A stretch of 64,000 bases of DNA from Bacteroidaceae bacterium (GTDB lineage Bacteria; Bacteroidota; Bacteroidia; Bacteroidales; Bacteroidaceae), in assembly GCA_016280445.1 (NCBI GenBank), contig JAEEGS010000034.1, positions 29,505 to 93,504 on the forward strand. Direction: 5' to 3'. Below, piece by piece: positions 26,158-35,381 of this stretch. The first letter of the stretch is position 1. The number at the start of each line of letters is the position of its first letter. The notes under the pieces were generated by a model that saw nothing but the letters and a program-made list of their open reading frames with translations, was not told where the DNA came from and did no database searches. The position numbers were made by a program, and so were the translations under genes.

Positions 26158-27624
26158 TCATTTGGTTACTTCCAGATATTTTGTGTAGGCAGCATCCCAT
26201 GCCGCCGTGTCTTGTGGCAGGTAGGTCTTCTGCTCAATGGAGGCGGCAATCATCCGACGCATCTCGAACATGTCATTCACCAATCCTGCTGCCTTGGCTT
26301 GCAGCATGATGTTGCCGATGGCTGTGCCCTCCACTGGTCCCGTCACTACTGGAATGCCGAGGCTGTTGGCTGCCATCTGCATGAGGTAGCCGTTCAGCGA
26401 ACCTCCACCAATCACATGCAGTTTCTCGATGGGGAATGGTGCCATGTCTTTCAGATAGCCCAGCACTTGACGATAGCGCATGGCGAGACTCTCGAAGATG
26501 CAGCGTGCCATTGCTTTATAATCTTGAGGCACAGGTTGCCCTGTTTTCTGGCAGTAGTTCTTGATGGCTTCCACCATGCTGGCCGGATTGGCAAAATCAG
26601 GCGCATCGGGGAAGATGAAACTCTGGAATGCAGGTGCATCCATGCTGTCCTTATTGATTTGGTTCACGTTGTCTGGTGCATCCGTCCATTCCTTGCGGCA
26701 ACGCTCCAAGAGCCACATGCCACAGATATTTTTCAGGAAACGTGTAGTGCCTTCGATGCCGCCCTCGTTCGTGAAGTTGTACTCAAAACTCTTCTCCGAA
26801 ATGATGGCATCCTTCGTTTCGATGCCCAAGAGCGACCAAGTGCCACAACTCAGATAGGCAAACCGTTCATTTTCAGCAGGAACTGCTGCCACTGCAGCAC
26901 CTGTATCATGCCCTGCTACAGCCACCACAGGTACTGCGTCCAATCCTGTCATTCGCTGTATTTCGGGAGTCAGCACTCCCACCTTGTCGCTGGGGTTCAC
27001 ATAGCGTCCGAACTGACTCTCTTTCAGTCCTATCGCGCCAATCAGTTCTGGGTCTATCTTCTTGGTTCGTGGGTCAAGGAACTGGCTTGTGGATAGTATG
27101 GTGTACTCACACACGGTCTCGCCTGTCAACATGTACATCAGGGCATCAGGGACAAAGAGAATCTTGTCCGCTGCTTCTAATGCGGAGTCATTGTTCTTTT
27201 TCAGTGTTGCTAACTGAAAGAGCGAGTTGAACTGCATGAACTGGATGCCCGTCTTTTCGTACACTTTCTCCTTGGATACCAGTTTGAAGTATTCCTCCAT
27301 CGCATGGTCGGTGTGGGGGTCGCGATAGCAGTATGGGTTGCGCAGCACACCGCCATCCTTGCCAATCATCACAAAATCCACTCCCCATGTGTCAATGCCG
27401 ATGGAAGTAATGCTGATGCCTTCGTCACTCACCACCTTCAGCCCTCGGATGATTTCATTGTACAAGGCAAAAATGTCCCAAAAGAAATGCCCTCCCGTTT
27501 CGATAATGTGGTTCGGGAAGCGTGTTAACTCTCGTTGTTCCAGTTTTCCATCCACAATCGAACCTAAGATGGTGCGTCCACTTGTGGCACCCAAGTCGAC
27601 TGCGAAAAAATTGATGTTAGCCAT
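26158..27624 (-). CDS. rhaB: Rhamnulokinase
   Basis: The 488-residue form begins at the methionine at 27624 (MANINFFAVDLGATSGRT), which places the FGGY-kinase phosphate-binding strand at the N-terminus and matches E. coli RhaB (489). An in-frame upstream start at 27708 would add 28 residues overlapping the promoter and is rejected. Other blocks are GIDTWGVDF, AVAGHDTGAAVAAVP and HVIGGGSLNGYLMQM. It phosphorylates L-rhamnulose at position 1. It is the first gene of the rhamnose operon. Confidence 0.96.
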   Translation of the reverse strand: MANINFFAVDLGATSGRTILGSIVDGKLEQRELTRFPNHIIETGGHFFWDIFALYNEIIRGLKVVSDEGISITSIGIDTWGVDFVMIGKDGGVLRNPYCYRDPHTDHAMEEYFKLVSKEKVYEKTGIQFMQFNSLFQLATLKKNNDSALEAADKILFVPDALMYMLTGETVCEYTILSTSQFLDPRTKKIDPELIGAIGLKESQFGRYVNPSDKVGVLTPEIQRMTGLDAVPVVAVAGHDTGAAVAAVPAENERFAYLSCGTWSLLGIETKDAIISEKSFEYNFTNEGGIEGTTRFLKNICGMWLLERCRKEWTDAPDNVNQINKDSMDAPAFQSFIFPDAPDFANPASMVEAIKNYCQKTGQPVPQDYKAMARCIFESLAMRYRQVLGYLKDMAPFPIEKLHVIGGGSLNGYLMQMAANSLGIPVVTGPVEGTAIGNIMLQAKAAGLVNDMFEMRRMIAASIEQKTYLPQDTAAWDAAYTKYLEVTK

Positions 27625-27657
27625 ATTGATGCAGGTTGAAATATTAGTTAGTAGTGA

Positions 27658-27688
27658 CAAAGTTACCACTTTATTTTCATAGAACAAA
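27658..27688 (-). promoter_or_regulatory. Promoter of the rhamnose operon
   Basis: On the minus strand TTTG (27685-27688) and TAACTTTG (27658-27665) are separated by 19 bases, a full match to the Bacteroidetes housekeeping pattern. It drives rhaB. Confidence 0.75.
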
Positions 27689-27750
27689 GAAAAATCATAA
27701 ATCACCACATTTAGGTACGATTTTTTTCTGTTTATCCTGTGAAATTGTCG

Positions 27751-27758
27751 TAACTTTG
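27751..27758 (+). promoter_or_regulatory. -7 box for pflB
   Basis: TAACTTTG lies 53 bases before the pflB start, leaving a leader of roughly 45 bases. Confidence 0.6.
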
Positions 27759-27811
27759 CATCGTTTTTAAGAGAACAACCCAGTATTCACCCCTTTAATA
27801 AAAAATCTTCT

Positions 27812-30052
27812 ATGAAACTGACAAACCAGATTGAAGGCTACGAAGGCTATATGTGGAAGCGTGAAATCAATGTACGCGACTTCATTCAGCATAATTACAC
27901 TCCCTATCTGGGTGATGAATCGTTCCTTGTGGGTCCGACGGCTAAGACCAAGGCGCTGTGGAATCAACTCTCTGAGATGTTCAAGGTGGAGCGTGAGCGT
28001 GGCGTCTATGATGCCGAGCAGAAACTGCCCCAGTCGTTGGACACCTACGGAGCAGGCTATATAGACAAGGATAACGAGGTCATCGTGGGTCTCCAGACGG
28101 ATGCCCCTCTCAAACGTGGCATTTTCCCCAAGGGCGGCATTCGCATGGTGGAAAATGCGCTCAATGCCTATGGCTACAAACTTGACCCTTTCACCAAGGA
28201 AATCTATACAAAATACCGTAAGACCCACAATGAGGGTGTCTTCTCGGCCTACAACAAGGATATCCGCAATGCACGTCATGCCCACATCATCACAGGACTT
28301 CCTGATGCTTATGGACGTGGACGTATCATCGGCGACTACCGACGCATAGCCCTTTATGGTGTGGACAACCTTATCGAAGAGCGCAAGCGTTTCCTCGACC
28401 GTCTTGACATTCAGGAGATGACTGAAGAGTGCATCCAGCAACGTGAGGAAACATCGGAGCAGATTGCCGCATTGAAGAGTTTTGTGAAGATGTGTGCCAA
28501 TTATGGCTTTGATGTGACCCGTCCAGCGCAGAATGCACGTGAGGCCGTGCAGTTCGTCTATTTCGGCTATCTTGGTGCTGTGAAAGATCAGGATGGTGCA
28601 GCCATGTCCATCGGACGTGTCTCGACTTTCCTTGACATTTTCATCGAGAGGGATATCAAGGAGGGCCGACTCACGGAAGAGGAGGCTCAGGAACTCATCG
28701 ACCAGATGATTATCAAACTCCGCATCGTCCGTTTCCTCCGCACACCCGAATACAACGACCTTTTCTCTGGCGACCCTGTTTGGGTTACCGAGTCAATCGG
28801 TGGAATGGGTGTGGATGGCCGCACGATGGTCACCAAGACTTCTTACCGCTTCCTTCACACTCTCGAGAATCTCGGCCCTGCTCCTGAACCAAACTTGACC
28901 GTGCTTTGGGCGCAGAATCTGCCCGAGAACTGGAAGCGCTATTGTGCCAAGATGTCTATCAAGACTTCTGCCATCCAATACGAGAACGATGATTTGATGC
29001 GTCCAGACTATGGTGATGACTACGGTATTGCATGCTGTGTCAGCCCGATGAAGATTGGCAAGCAGATGCAGTTCTTTGGTGCACGTGCCAATCTGGCCAA
29101 ATGTTTGCTCTACGCCATCAATGGTGGCCGCGACGAAATCAGTGGCGAGCAGATTGGTCCCGATTTCGCCCCAATCACCAGCGAATACCTTGACTACAAA
29201 GAACTGATGTACAAGTTCGAGAATATGATGCGTTGGTTGGCAAAGACATATGTCAATGCGCTGAAAATCATACACTACATGCACGACAAGTACGACTATG
29301 AGGCCTATCAGATGGCACTCATCGATGGGGATGTGATTCGTACTCGTGCCACAGGTATTGCGGGTCTTTCCATTGTGACCGACTCGTTGGCTGCCGTGAA
29401 GTATGGTAAGGTGCGTGTTATCCGCGACGAGCGCGGCATTGCTGTAGGCTTTGAGCAGGAAGGCACTCCTTCGCTGCCTTTTGGTAACAACGATGAACGA
29501 ACCGATAAGATAGCGTTGATGGTGACCGAGAAATTCATGGAGTATCTCCGTCAGCATGAGACTTATCGACACGCCATCCCCACCCAGTCGTTGCTGACCA
29601 TTACATCGAATGTGGTGTATGGCAAGAACACGGGTGCAACTCCTGACGGCCGTCTCAAAGGCGTTCCGTTTGCACCAGGCGCCAACCCTATGAATGGACG
29701 CGACATCAAGGGTGCTGTGGCTGCACTTGCTTCTGTGGCAAAACTTCCTTTCCAGCACAGTCACGACGGTATCTCCTACACGTTTGCCATTTCGCCTGCT
29801 ACTCTTGGTAAACAGAATGATACTCAGATAGATAATCTTGTCGGTTTGATGGATGGATACTTCACACCAGATGGTGGACATCATCTCAATGTGAACGTGT
29901 TTGACCGCGAACTTCTTGTCGATGCGATGGAGCATCCGGAGAAATATCCGCAACTCACCATCCGCGTCAGCGGTTATGCTGTCAACTTCGTCAAACTGAC
30001 ACGCGAACAGCAACTCGACGTGCTCTCACGCACCATCAACCACTCACTTTGA
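27812..30052 (+). CDS. pflB: Formate C-acetyltransferase (pyruvate formate-lyase)
   Basis: The 746-residue enzyme is close to E. coli PflB (760). The catalytic adjacent cysteines are C408 and C409 in IACCVSPM, and the glycyl radical site is G721 in RVSGYAV. It converts pyruvate and CoA to acetyl-CoA and formate under anaerobic conditions. The activase gene follows directly, with its start codon overlapping this stop codon by one base. Confidence 0.97.
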   Translation: MKLTNQIEGYEGYMWKREINVRDFIQHNYTPYLGDESFLVGPTAKTKALWNQLSEMFKVERERGVYDAEQKLPQSLDTYGAGYIDKDNEVIVGLQTDAPLKRGIFPKGGIRMVENALNAYGYKLDPFTKEIYTKYRKTHNEGVFSAYNKDIRNARHAHIITGLPDAYGRGRIIGDYRRIALYGVDNLIEERKRFLDRLDIQEMTEECIQQREETSEQIAALKSFVKMCANYGFDVTRPAQNAREAVQFVYFGYLGAVKDQDGAAMSIGRVSTFLDIFIERDIKEGRLTEEEAQELIDQMIIKLRIVRFLRTPEYNDLFSGDPVWVTESIGGMGVDGRTMVTKTSYRFLHTLENLGPAPEPNLTVLWAQNLPENWKRYCAKMSIKTSAIQYENDDLMRPDYGDDYGIACCVSPMKIGKQMQFFGARANLAKCLLYAINGGRDEISGEQIGPDFAPITSEYLDYKELMYKFENMMRWLAKTYVNALKIIHYMHDKYDYEAYQMALIDGDVIRTRATGIAGLSIVTDSLAAVKYGKVRVIRDERGIAVGFEQEGTPSLPFGNNDERTDKIALMVTEKFMEYLRQHETYRHAIPTQSLLTITSNVVYGKNTGATPDGRLKGVPFAPGANPMNGRDIKGAVAALASVAKLPFQHSHDGISYTFAISPATLGKQNDTQIDNLVGLMDGYFTPDGGHHLNVNVFDRELLVDAMEHPEKYPQLTIRVSGYAVNFVKLTREQQLDVLSRTINHSL

Positions 30053-30780
30053 TGCTGGGTCGTATTCACAGCATCGAATCGTTCGGCACAGTAGACGGCC
30101 CTGGAATTAGGTTTATAGCCTTTTTCCAGGGCTGTCCTATGCGTTGTGCTTTCTGTCATAATCCCGACACGTGGAACCCTGATGCTTCAGTACAGTACGA
30201 GATGACCCCTGAAGAATTGCTCGCCGAGGTGCTGCGTTACAAGTCCTTCATCAAGAAGGGTGGTATCACCTGCTCCGGCGGAGAACCTCTCGTGCAAGCC
30301 GATTTCCTGCTCGAGTTCTTCCGTCTTTGTAAAGCGGAAGGTCTGCATACCGCCCTTGACACCAGTGGCGTCATTTTTAGCGAGAAGACAAAGCAAGTCT
30401 TGGAATACACAGACCTCGTGTTGCTCGACATCAAGACACTTGATGACCATCTTCACCAGTCCTACACAGGTCATACCCGCAAGAACAACCAACGTTTTCT
30501 TGACTATCTGCGTGACATCAGCAAACCCACATGGGTTCGTCACGTCCTCGTGCCCGGCTATACTGACGATGACCAGCGCCTCACTGCTTTGGCACAGCAT
30601 ATTTCATTATATCATAATGTGGAGCGCGTCGAACTCCTTCCATATCACACGATGGGCGCCTACAAATACAAGGAACTCGGTATTCCTTATCCCCTTGAAG
30701 GCGTTTCTCCACTCTCCGACGAGCGTCACCAGCATGCTGTCCATCTCTTCCGACAGGTGCTCGCTTGCCCAGTCGTGTAA
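30052..30780 (+). CDS. pflA: Pyruvate formate-lyase activating enzyme
   Basis: The 242-residue radical SAM protein starts at the ATG at 30052 inside TGATG, coupling it to pflB. The iron-sulfur cluster cysteines are C28, C32 and C35 in CPMRCAFC. The glycine-rich block TCSGGEPL binds S-adenosylmethionine. It generates the glycyl radical on PflB. A TTG three bases upstream is possible but less likely. Confidence 0.96.
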   Translation: MLGRIHSIESFGTVDGPGIRFIAFFQGCPMRCAFCHNPDTWNPDASVQYEMTPEELLAEVLRYKSFIKKGGITCSGGEPLVQADFLLEFFRLCKAEGLHTALDTSGVIFSEKTKQVLEYTDLVLLDIKTLDDHLHQSYTGHTRKNNQRFLDYLRDISKPTWVRHVLVPGYTDDDQRLTALAQHISLYHNVERVELLPYHTMGAYKYKELGIPYPLEGVSPLSDERHQHAVHLFRQVLACPVV

Positions 30781-30857
30781 CTGCCCCCTTTCAAGAGTTC
30801 TCCATTCCCTTCTTCCACAAGCTCTACTACCTCTCTTCCACAAACTCAAATTCCTTC

Positions 30858-30958
30858 CTTCCACTGCCTCAAAATCGGTGTGAGTCACACCGCTATGGTC
30901 GGTCTGAGTCACACCGACCCCTACGGTGTGACTCAGACCGATTCCGAGGTCGTGGAAG
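30858..30958. repeat. Core-variable inverted-arm element, copy 2
   Basis: Arms CTTCCACTGCCTC (30858-30870) and GAGGTCGTGGAAG (30946-30958) match the arms of the other copies. Three 17-bp palindromic units start at 30876, 30900 and 30924, an exact 24-bp period with 7-base spacers ctatggt and acccata-like (acccct then a). Unit 1 is CGGTGTGA, G, TCACACCG; units 2 and 3 each have one arm mismatch. The core has no similarity to the CGACATCG core of copies 1 and 3, although the offset from arm to first unit (18 bases) is identical. Outside the arms a looser inverted repeat continues (about 30826-30845 with 30969-30996). Confidence 0.9.
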
Positions 30959-31025
30959 AGGCTCGAAAGGGTTTGTGGAAGAAAGGAATGAGAGGTAGTG
31001 TTGGTGTTGTTCTTTTGTCATAAAG

Positions 31026-31058
31026 AAAGGCTGACATCGGGTGCGATGTCAGCCTTTT
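31026..31058. terminator. Bidirectional terminator between pflA and rplI
   Basis: GGCTGACATCG (31029-31039) pairs perfectly with CGATGTCAGCC (31044-31054) around a 4-base loop. T-runs follow on both strands, so it can end both convergent operons. Confidence 0.9.
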
Positions 31059-31086
31059 CAATAAGGTTTTGTATTTTGCAAACTAA

Positions 31087-31641
31087 TTATTCTGCTGCAG
31101 GAGTTTCTTCCTCTTCTGTTGCAGGTTCTTCTACAGCGGGTGCTTCCTCTGCAGGAGCTTCAGCCTTGGCGGCTTCCTTCTTGGTTGGAGTAGGAGTGCC
31201 GTCCTCGTTCACCACTTCGAATGGGATGACAACAGAAACCTCGCGATGGAAGTGTGCTACGGCTTCGTAGTTGCCGAGTGTCTTCACGCCCTTGATAGAT
31301 ACGAGCTTGCTGTCAATCTCGAGACCCTTCTCTGCCAATGCTGCTGCAACTTCCTTGGGACCTACAGAACCGTAGATGTTGCGGCCCTCAGATACACGAG
31401 CCTTGATGGTGAGGGATACGCCCTCGAACTTCTTGGCCTGTGCTTCAGCGTCAGCCTTGATTTTTGCAATTTTGTGAGCGCGCTGCTTCAGTTCCTCGTT
31501 GAGCTGCTTGATGGCCTTTGCGGTGGCGAGCACTGCGAGACCCTGAGGAAGAAGATAGTTGCGACCATAACCGTCCTTCACTGTGAGGACTTCGTCCTTG
31601 TAGCCTAAGCCGTGGACATCTTGCTTGAGAATGATTTTCAT
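31087..31641 (-). CDS. rplI: 50S ribosomal protein L9
   Basis: The N-terminus MKIILKQDVHGLGYKDEVLTVKDGYGRNYL is the L9 signature that binds 23S rRNA, followed by the connecting helix and the C-terminal domain. At 184 residues it exceeds the usual 150; the extra residues are an Ala/Glu/Pro/Thr-rich acidic tail from about 150. It ends the rpsF-rpsR-rplI operon. Confidence 0.97.
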   Translation of the reverse strand: MKIILKQDVHGLGYKDEVLTVKDGYGRNYLLPQGLAVLATAKAIKQLNEELKQRAHKIAKIKADAEAQAKKFEGVSLTIKARVSEGRNIYGSVGPKEVAAALAEKGLEIDSKLVSIKGVKTLGNYEAVAHFHREVSVVIPFEVVNEDGTPTPTKKEAAKAEAPAEEAPAVEEPATEEEETPAAE

Positions 31642-31662
31642 ACTGTCTTACCTCCTATTTTA

Positions 31663-31929
31663 TTATTTCAACAAGTCTGCTACGTATGGAAGGAGTGCGA
31701 GGTGACGTGCACGCTTCACTGCCTGAGCCACACGGCGCTGATACTTCAGCGAAGTGCCTGTGATGCGACGGGGAAGAATCTTGCCCTGCTCGTTGAGGAA
31801 CTTCTTGAGAAACTCTGGGTCTTTGTAGTCGATGTATTTGATACCGCTCTTCTTGAAACGGCAATACTTCTTCTTCTTAACGTCAACTGTGGTTGGAGTT
31901 AAGTATCTGATTTCTGATGGTGCTGCCAT
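31663..31929 (-). CDS. rpsR: 30S ribosomal protein S18
   Basis: The 88 residues show the S18 core: [36 protein letters not shown], then the basic [17 protein letters not shown]. It binds next to S6 on the small-subunit platform, and its gene sits three bases after rpsF and 21 before rplI, the usual order. Confidence 0.97.
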   Translation of the reverse strand: MAAPSEIRYLTPTTVDVKKKKYCRFKKSGIKYIDYKDPEFLKKFLNEQGKILPRRITGTSLKYQRRVAQAVKRARHLALLPYVADLLK

Positions 31930-31931
31930 GA

Positions 31932-32264
31932 TTAAGCCTCCTTCTTGTTACGACGCTTCTCAGCGTATGCTGCTGCGTACTTTTCGTTCTTGACTGTGAG
32001 GAAACGGAGCACACGCTCGTCGCGGCGCAGTTGTACCTCGAATTTAGCAATCACTGTAGGGTCTGCCTTGAACTCAACCATCTGGTAGAAACCAGAACCC
32101 TTCTTCTGAATGGGATAAGCCAATGTCTTCAAGCCCCAGTTCTCGGTGCTGATGATTTCTGCACCCTTGTCCTTGAGGAAGTTGACAAACTTATCTGCCG
32201 CTTCCTTCATCTGAACATCAGACAAAACGGGAGTTAAAATGAAAACGGTTTCGTATTGATTCAT
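31932..32264 (-). CDS. rpsF: 30S ribosomal protein S6
   Basis: The 110-residue form starts at 32264 ([15 protein letters not shown]), the conserved beginning of S6. The frame is open 48 codons further upstream, but that stretch contains the promoter, so the longer start is rejected. Typical blocks are [20 protein letters not shown] and [13 protein letters not shown]. It partners with S18. Confidence 0.96.
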   Translation of the reverse strand: MNQYETVFILTPVLSDVQMKEAADKFVNFLKDKGAEIISTENWGLKTLAYPIQKKGSGFYQMVEFKADPTVIAKFEVQLRRDERVLRFLTVKNEKYAAAYAEKRRNKKEA

Positions 32265-32335
32265 AAGATCAATAATGTAAGTTTGATTTGTTAATAAATT
32301 GTGTTGTTTGTGCTTCTGTTTATCCAAAAGCGGTG

Positions 32336-32343
32336 CAAAGGTA
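32336..32343 (-). promoter_or_regulatory. -7 box for the rpsF-rpsR-rplI operon
   Basis: TACCTTTG on the minus strand lies 72 bases before the S6 start. The leader of about 65 bases could hold an S6:S18 autoregulatory site, but no clear structure was recognised. Confidence 0.6.
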
Positions 32344-32485
32344 CGAATAAATATTGAATAAAAGGGTACGAAAAGACTTTTTTTAAGCTCTAAACGCAAA
32401 TTTCTCACGAAAATGTTTCGCCGTTTGAAGAAAAATCCGTTATTTTGTACCTGTTTTTGAATGAATAATTAAAATCGTACATACA

Positions 32486-32662
32486 ATGAAAAATCTTGGA
32501 ATTATCCTTATCGTATTGGGCGCACTGCTGCTCATCCTGTGTTCATTTGTTCCGTTCATGGGTGACATGGCTGACCAGAATTGGTACACGTGGGGTAGTG
32601 TTGTTCTTATTGTTGCAGGTATTTTGACTCATATCTTCATGAACAAGAAGGTGGAGGCTTAA
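32486..32662 (+). CDS. Small two-helix membrane protein
   Basis: This 58-residue frame begins MKNLGIILIVLGALLLILCSF. Two hydrophobic helices (about 4-24 and 36-52) are separated by a short polar loop DMADQNWYTW and followed by a basic end MNKKVEA. It is followed by a strong terminator, as expected of a real gene. No function is recognised; a short hydrophobic protein at this position beside rprXY and rpsF is plausible as conserved in Bacteroidales. Confidence 0.65.
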   Translation: MKNLGIILIVLGALLLILCSFVPFMGDMADQNWYTWGSVVLIVAGILTHIFMNKKVEA

Positions 32663-32715
32663 TCCTGTTGAGACGTAAAAGGGGCGCGGCCCGATGTGTG
32701 CTGTGCTGAAAAAAA

Positions 32716-32766
32716 GAAAAAAGAGACGGGAGGCGTCATGTGTTGACACCTCCCGTCTCTTTTTTC
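32716..32766. terminator. Bidirectional terminator between the small membrane gene and rprY
   Basis: AGAGACGGGAGG (32722-32733) pairs with CCTCCCGTCTCT (32749-32760), with extra inner pairing, and A/T runs lie on both sides. Confidence 0.92.
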
Positions 32767-32776
32767 TATTAAGTGT

Positions 32777-33502
32777 TTATTCTTCAGGAGCCTTCTCGTC
32801 GGTGATGACAAGTTTGTAACCCTTGCCGTGCACGTTGATGATTTCCACGTTGGGATCTTCTTTCAAGTGCTTACGCAGTTTGGTGATGTAGACGTCCATA
32901 GAACGGGCGTTGAAGTAGTTGTCGTCTATCCAGATGGTTTTCAGGGCATAATCGCGCTGCAGAAGCTCGTTCTGGCGGTTGCTGAGCAGGGTGAGCAGCT
33001 CGGCTTCTTTGGTGGTGAGTTTCTCTTGTGTGTCACCCATGGTGAGAAGTTGCTTCTGTGTGTCGAATGTGAATTTACCGATCTGTCGCACGGTCATGTC
33101 CTTGTTCTTCTTGCCGCGCACACGGCGCAGGATGGCTTCGATGCGGAACACCACTTCTTCCATCGAGAATGGTTTGGTGATGTAGTCGTCGGCACCCAGT
33201 TCAAATCCTGCCCTTACGTCGTCCTTGAGGTTTTTGGCCGTGAGGAACATGAATGGCATCTCGTAGTTGATTTCCTTGATTTTGCTGGCCAGGGTGAATC
33301 CGTCCATTCGTGGCATCATCACGTCGAGGATGCAGAGGTTGAAGTTCCCTTGCAGGAAAGTCTCAAAACCTTCTTCGCCATCTTGGCAAAGGGTTGTGTT
33401 ATAACCTTTAGCCTCCAGATATTCGCGCAGGAGCATGCCGAGGCTTTCGTCGTCTTCGCAAAGAAGGATGTTCACTTCTTCAAGTCTGTTGTCAGTAACC
33501 AT
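32777..33502 (-). CDS. rprY: OmpR-family response regulator RprY
   Basis: The 241 residues comprise a receiver domain (about 10-125) with acidic pocket CEDDE and phosphoacceptor D60 in CILDVMMPR, and a winged-helix DNA-binding domain (about 145-235) ending in KHLKEDPNVEIINVHGKGYKL. RprY of Bacteroides was described with RprX in tetracycline-related regulation and stress. The cognate kinase gene lies 74 bases upstream. Confidence 0.9.
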   Translation of the reverse strand: MVTDNRLEEVNILLCEDDESLGMLLREYLEAKGYNTTLCQDGEEGFETFLQGNFNLCILDVMMPRMDGFTLASKIKEINYEMPFMFLTAKNLKDDVRAGFELGADDYITKPFSMEEVVFRIEAILRRVRGKKNKDMTVRQIGKFTFDTQKQLLTMGDTQEKLTTKEAELLTLLSNRQNELLQRDYALKTIWIDDNYFNARSMDVYITKLRKHLKEDPNVEIINVHGKGYKLVITDEKAPEE

Positions 33503-33576
33503 AGTTGTATAAGTTTTTAGTTTGTTAATAATGTCTTTGCTTTATAGGTGATGGGTGTCATATGCGTCCCTTGTCG

Positions 33577-35106
33577 TCAATCATTCATTTTCAGTTTGAT
33601 GATAAACTTGGTGCCGATACCCAGTTCGCTTTCTGCGTTGATGGTGCCTTTGTGGTCTTTCACAATCTTGTGTACATATGCCAGTCCAAGACCAAAGCCT
33701 TTCACATCGTGCAGGTTGCCTGTGTGCACACGGTAGAATTTCTCGAAGATTCGTTTCAGGTCTTCTTTTTTCATGCCGATGCCGTTGTCCTTGATGGAGA
33801 TGCACAGATGCCCTGGTTCGTTCCAAGTCTCTACCGTGAGTTCGAGGTCGGCATCCTTTCGACGGTACTTCACGGCATTGTCCATCAGATTGAAGATGAC
33901 GTTGGTGAAGTGCATGTCGTCCACACAGATGCTCGGGTCGGTGGCGTTGAGGTTGGTGATGATTTTACCGCCATTCTTTTCCACCTTCAACGCGAACGTG
34001 TGGGTTACACCGGCTATCAGTTCGTTGATGTCTACTTCTTTCATGTGCAGGTTGGCGCGTTGGTTTTCGTACATGGACATTTGTAGTACTTTCTCCACTT
34101 GGAAGCGGAGCCGCTTGGTCTCATCTATGATGGTCGAGGTCAGTCTCTGCATCAGAGGTGGCGTCTTCTTCACGGAATCGTCTCCCAACATCTGTGCTGC
34201 CAGCGAGATGGACGAAATCGGCGTTTTGAACTCGTGTGTCATGTTGTTGATGAAGTCGTTCTTCAGTTCTGTCAGTTTTTTCTGCCTGAACACCAGCACC
34301 AATGTGACGATGAAGGTGATGAGCAGAATGAGAGTGAAGATGAGCGACGGCAGCATGAACCAGAAAGAGCGCCAAATGTACTTGCCGAGCTCGGGGAAGT
34401 GCACTTTCAGAATCCCACTGCGTTGCACGGGGTCGTTCTTGAAGAGTGTTTCGGTGAAAGTCCGTTCGTTGCCTGTTGCGTCGTAGTCAGCGCATTGGTA
34501 GACAGGTTGCCCATTGCTGGTGCTCACCGTAAAGTGGTATGGGATATTGATACCATTATTGCTCAGCTGTGTCTTCAGAATCTGGTCTAATTCCACAAAA
34601 TCGATGCGTTCTGATAGAGGTCGGTCACTGGCTGTGTAGAGAATGCTGTAGATGACTTCTTCCACGAGGTTCTTCTCTGTCGCATAGCGCATGGCCATGA
34701 TTTCCTGCAGTGAGCGCTGACGGTCAGTATTTCCGCCCATTTTTCTGGTGAAGTATTTATCAGAGAGGTTGGTGCTGGCTGTTGTTTCACGAGATGTGAA
34801 TACGCTGCCGTCTTTTGCAATCACTTGGTGTGTGCGTTGAATCACCGATGAGTCAGTGCTGGCATACACCGAGTCAGTGGCGGTGGCGATGCCGTTCAGG
34901 GCCTCCGACCCCTGCTCCAGATAGCGTTTTGCCTCCGATAGTTCCAGTTGGTGCGCTGTCTCATAGAGGCTGCGGCGAACCGACTCGTCGAAGTGCTCGT
35001 GCCGTAGAGAACTAATCTCTTCGATGTACCGCATCTGCAAAATGAGCAGGCTGGTAAAAGAGACTCCCATCACGATGGCCAGAACTATGATAGTTGATCT
35101 TTTCAT
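33577..35106 (-). CDS. rprX: Sensor histidine kinase RprX
   Basis: Using the start at 35106 (MKRSTIIV) gives 509 residues. One membrane helix is at 5-25, a periplasmic region follows to about 245, and a second helix spans about 247-273. The phosphorylated histidine is H291 in THEFKTPISS, followed by the ATPase boxes NLMDNAVKYR, KDNGIGM and GFGLGLAYVH. An upstream start at 35142 would overlap the -7 box and is rejected. It pairs with RprY. Confidence 0.92.
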   Translation of the reverse strand: MKRSTIIVLAIVMGVSFTSLLILQMRYIEEISSLRHEHFDESVRRSLYETAHQLELSEAKRYLEQGSEALNGIATATDSVYASTDSSVIQRTHQVIAKDGSVFTSRETTASTNLSDKYFTRKMGGNTDRQRSLQEIMAMRYATEKNLVEEVIYSILYTASDRPLSERIDFVELDQILKTQLSNNGINIPYHFTVSTSNGQPVYQCADYDATGNERTFTETLFKNDPVQRSGILKVHFPELGKYIWRSFWFMLPSLIFTLILLITFIVTLVLVFRQKKLTELKNDFINNMTHEFKTPISSISLAAQMLGDDSVKKTPPLMQRLTSTIIDETKRLRFQVEKVLQMSMYENQRANLHMKEVDINELIAGVTHTFALKVEKNGGKIITNLNATDPSICVDDMHFTNVIFNLMDNAVKYRRKDADLELTVETWNEPGHLCISIKDNGIGMKKEDLKRIFEKFYRVHTGNLHDVKGFGLGLAYVHKIVKDHKGTINAESELGIGTKFIIKLKMND

Positions 35107-35128
35107 TCCATGTTTATTTTTGACTTCG

Positions 35129-35161
35129 CAAATATAGTTCAATTCTTAAAATTGGAACAAA
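35129..35161 (-). promoter_or_regulatory. Promoter of rprXY
   Basis: TTTG (35158-35161) and TATATTTG (35129-35136) on the minus strand are 21 bases apart. The surrounding 35143-35290 is very AT-rich and shows no gene. Confidence 0.7.
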
Positions 35162-35297
35162 TATATTAACAGACAAAAGTGTATTAAGTTTAAAAATATT
35201 TTATATATTAACTAATATTGGTTTTTAAGTTATTAATTATGGAACTAGTTTAAAAATACTTCGAATTGGAAACATCGCTTGTGGAAAGGTTTGGTGT

Positions 35298-35331
35298 ACA
35301 AAAAAAGGACACACCTTTCGGCGTGTCCTTC
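35298..35331 (-). terminator. Terminator of the EF-G2 gene
   Basis: AAGGACACACC and GCGTGTCCTT (35305-35330) form a tight hairpin. On the minus strand a run of seven T follows. Confidence 0.9.
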
Positions 35332-35381
35332 TAGGAGAAAGGGTGACCTGAGTCGGCGGGTCACTCTTGGATGTATCCCAA

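Noticed and set aside
28793..30013. Long minus-strand frame opposite pflB
   Set aside because: The sequence is an antisense shadow of pflB with no recognisable domain.
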